Shown: one piece after another, positions 63,411-64,000 of the stretch
Numbering within the stretch: position 1 is the stretch's first letter
Layout of the letters: every line of letters begins with the position of its first letter
Source of the DNA: Planctomycetota bacterium
GTDB lineage: Bacteria > Planctomycetota > Planctomycetia > Pirellulales > PLA5
Length of the DNA stretch: 64,000 bases
Assembly (NCBI GenBank): GCA_003576845.1
Contig: QEVJ01000008.1
Location: forward strand, 1 to 64,000
Reading direction: 5' to 3'
The notes under the pieces: model-generated
What the model saw: only the letters and a program-made list of their open reading frames with translations
The model's database searches: none
Told to the model about the DNA's origin: nothing
Translations under genes and position numbers: made by a program

Positions 63411-64000
63411 TCAGCGGCACCAAGGCCCCGCTTCGTCGGTAGCCGATTGCGACGCATTTGCGCCGTGCCGCATCCACGCGGCCGCCGCCACTTCGCCGCC
63501 GCCGATCACCGCGGCTCCGCGGGCGATGCAGACCACGCCGGCGAGCATCACGCACCAGCTTGCCAGATAGATCAGCCGCGCGCGAGTGAGACCGCGGAGC
63601 AACGATGCACCGCAACCGGCGGCGACCATGACGGGCGCGGTTCCCAGGGCGAACGTCGCCATGATCGCGGCGCCGCGGAGCATATCGGCCGTGCCGGCGG
63701 ACATGGCCAGCATGCCATACAGCAGGCCGCAGGGAAGAAATGCCGTCGCCACGCCGGAGAGAAACGCTCCCGACAGCCGCTGCGCGCGGAATAGCGGCGC
63801 GAAGACCAATGCCGCCAGACACGGCGACGCCGGCTTGCCGGCCCCGCGGCGAATCCACCCAGCAGACAAAGCGCCCTGGTAGACGAGCACCAACCCCGCC
63901 GCCAGCGAAAGAAACGCGGGTGCCCAGACCAGACTGGGGAACAGGGCCGCAAGCCGCCAACCCGCGTAGCCCACCATCGCGCCGAGCACCGCATAGGTTG
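63411..64000 (-). CDS. TauE/SafE (UreH-like) transmembrane protein, partial
   Basis: The gene runs off the right edge of the window, so its start is not seen. The visible 195 or so residues hold five membrane helices. The diagnostic SGVATAFLPCGLLYGMLAMS matches the GFLPCGLxYG signature of the SafE/TauE or UreH-type family, and a later GTAPVMVAAGCGASLLRGL fits the second half. Such proteins export sulfite or move metals. They often lie near cytochrome-oxidase assembly genes, which would be outside this window. Confidence 0.75.
   Translation of the reverse strand, partial: TYAVLGAMVGYAGWRLAALFPSLVWAPAFLSLAAGLVLVYQGALSAGWIRRGAGKPASPCLAALVFAPLFRAQRLSGAFLSGVATAFLPCGLLYGMLAMSAGTADMLRGAAIMATFALGTAPVMVAAGCGASLLRGLTRARLIYLASWCVMLAGVVCIARGAAVIGGGEVAAAAWMRHGANASQSATDEAGPWCR

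Overview
The window is about 64 kb of high-GC chromosome, almost certainly from a member of the Planctomycetota and probably the Pirellulales. The pointers are a DUF1800/DUF1501 pair, several surface proteins with a basic leader followed by an LExLExR-type motif, dockerin repeats and a PEP-CTERM-like tail, Ser/Thr kinases beside an ECF sigma factor, and large CxxCH proteins with a PA14 insert. No rRNA, tRNA, transposase, integrase or CRISPR array was seen. The phylum is inferred from gene content, not from a marker gene.

Layout. 1-2.3 kb: a Mur-ligase-like protein that has lost the ATP P-loop, then a 680-base gene-poor stretch with a structured-RNA candidate and nested repeats. 2.3-11 kb: an LRV-repeat protein bracketed by repeats, a glucuronoyl-esterase-like enzyme, a Ser/Thr kinase, an ABC-F ATPase, a thioredoxin-like lipoprotein, zwf and a small SHOCT-like protein. 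11-19 kb: a tetraheme metallophosphatase-like protein, a DUF1573 protein, a proline-rich repeat protein, a CAP-dockerin-PEP-CTERM protein and a matrixin-like protein with a destroyed zinc site. 19-28.6 kb: a TPR Ser/Thr kinase and its ECF sigma factor, in one run with the matrixin-like gene; then a D-apionate-lactonase-like protein, rsgA, a DUF309 protein, nth, dcd and a small protein. 29-38 kb: a DUF3352-like secreted protein, DUF1800 and DUF1501, a methyltransferase, a secretin-STN-like secreted protein and a hybrid histidine kinase. 38-43 kb: a DUF3500 - pentaheme PA14 cytochrome - DUF1080 run. 43-45.4 kb: rplU, a DnaJ-type chaperone, rnpA and yidD. 45.4-51.4 kb: a lamin-tail surface protein, a VTC protein and a DUF4956 protein. 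51.8-64 kb: an FHA-GAF histidine kinase with a stand-alone receiver, an M28 peptidase, an NtrC-type regulator with an altered GAFTGA loop, mutL, a lipoprotein, hsp20, small proteins and a partial TauE/SafE-like exporter.

The most striking non-genic signal is a set of intergenic elements. One family is a roughly 33-base sequence with the core GTAGGGTGGGTCGAGCG, often in facing pairs. A second is built of degenerate 7-base units arranged as two complementary arms. In two places the first family encloses the second, giving nested inverted repeats of 183 and 215 bases. Other heptad elements sit in the gaps before DUF1800, DUF1501, dcd, mutL and the FHA kinase.

Functional threads are cell-surface proteins with dedicated signalling (sigma factor, kinase, inactive matrixin), a secreted c-type cytochrome and carbohydrate set, and ordinary housekeeping (L21, RNase P protein, YidD, MutL, Nth, Dcd, RsgA, Zwf).
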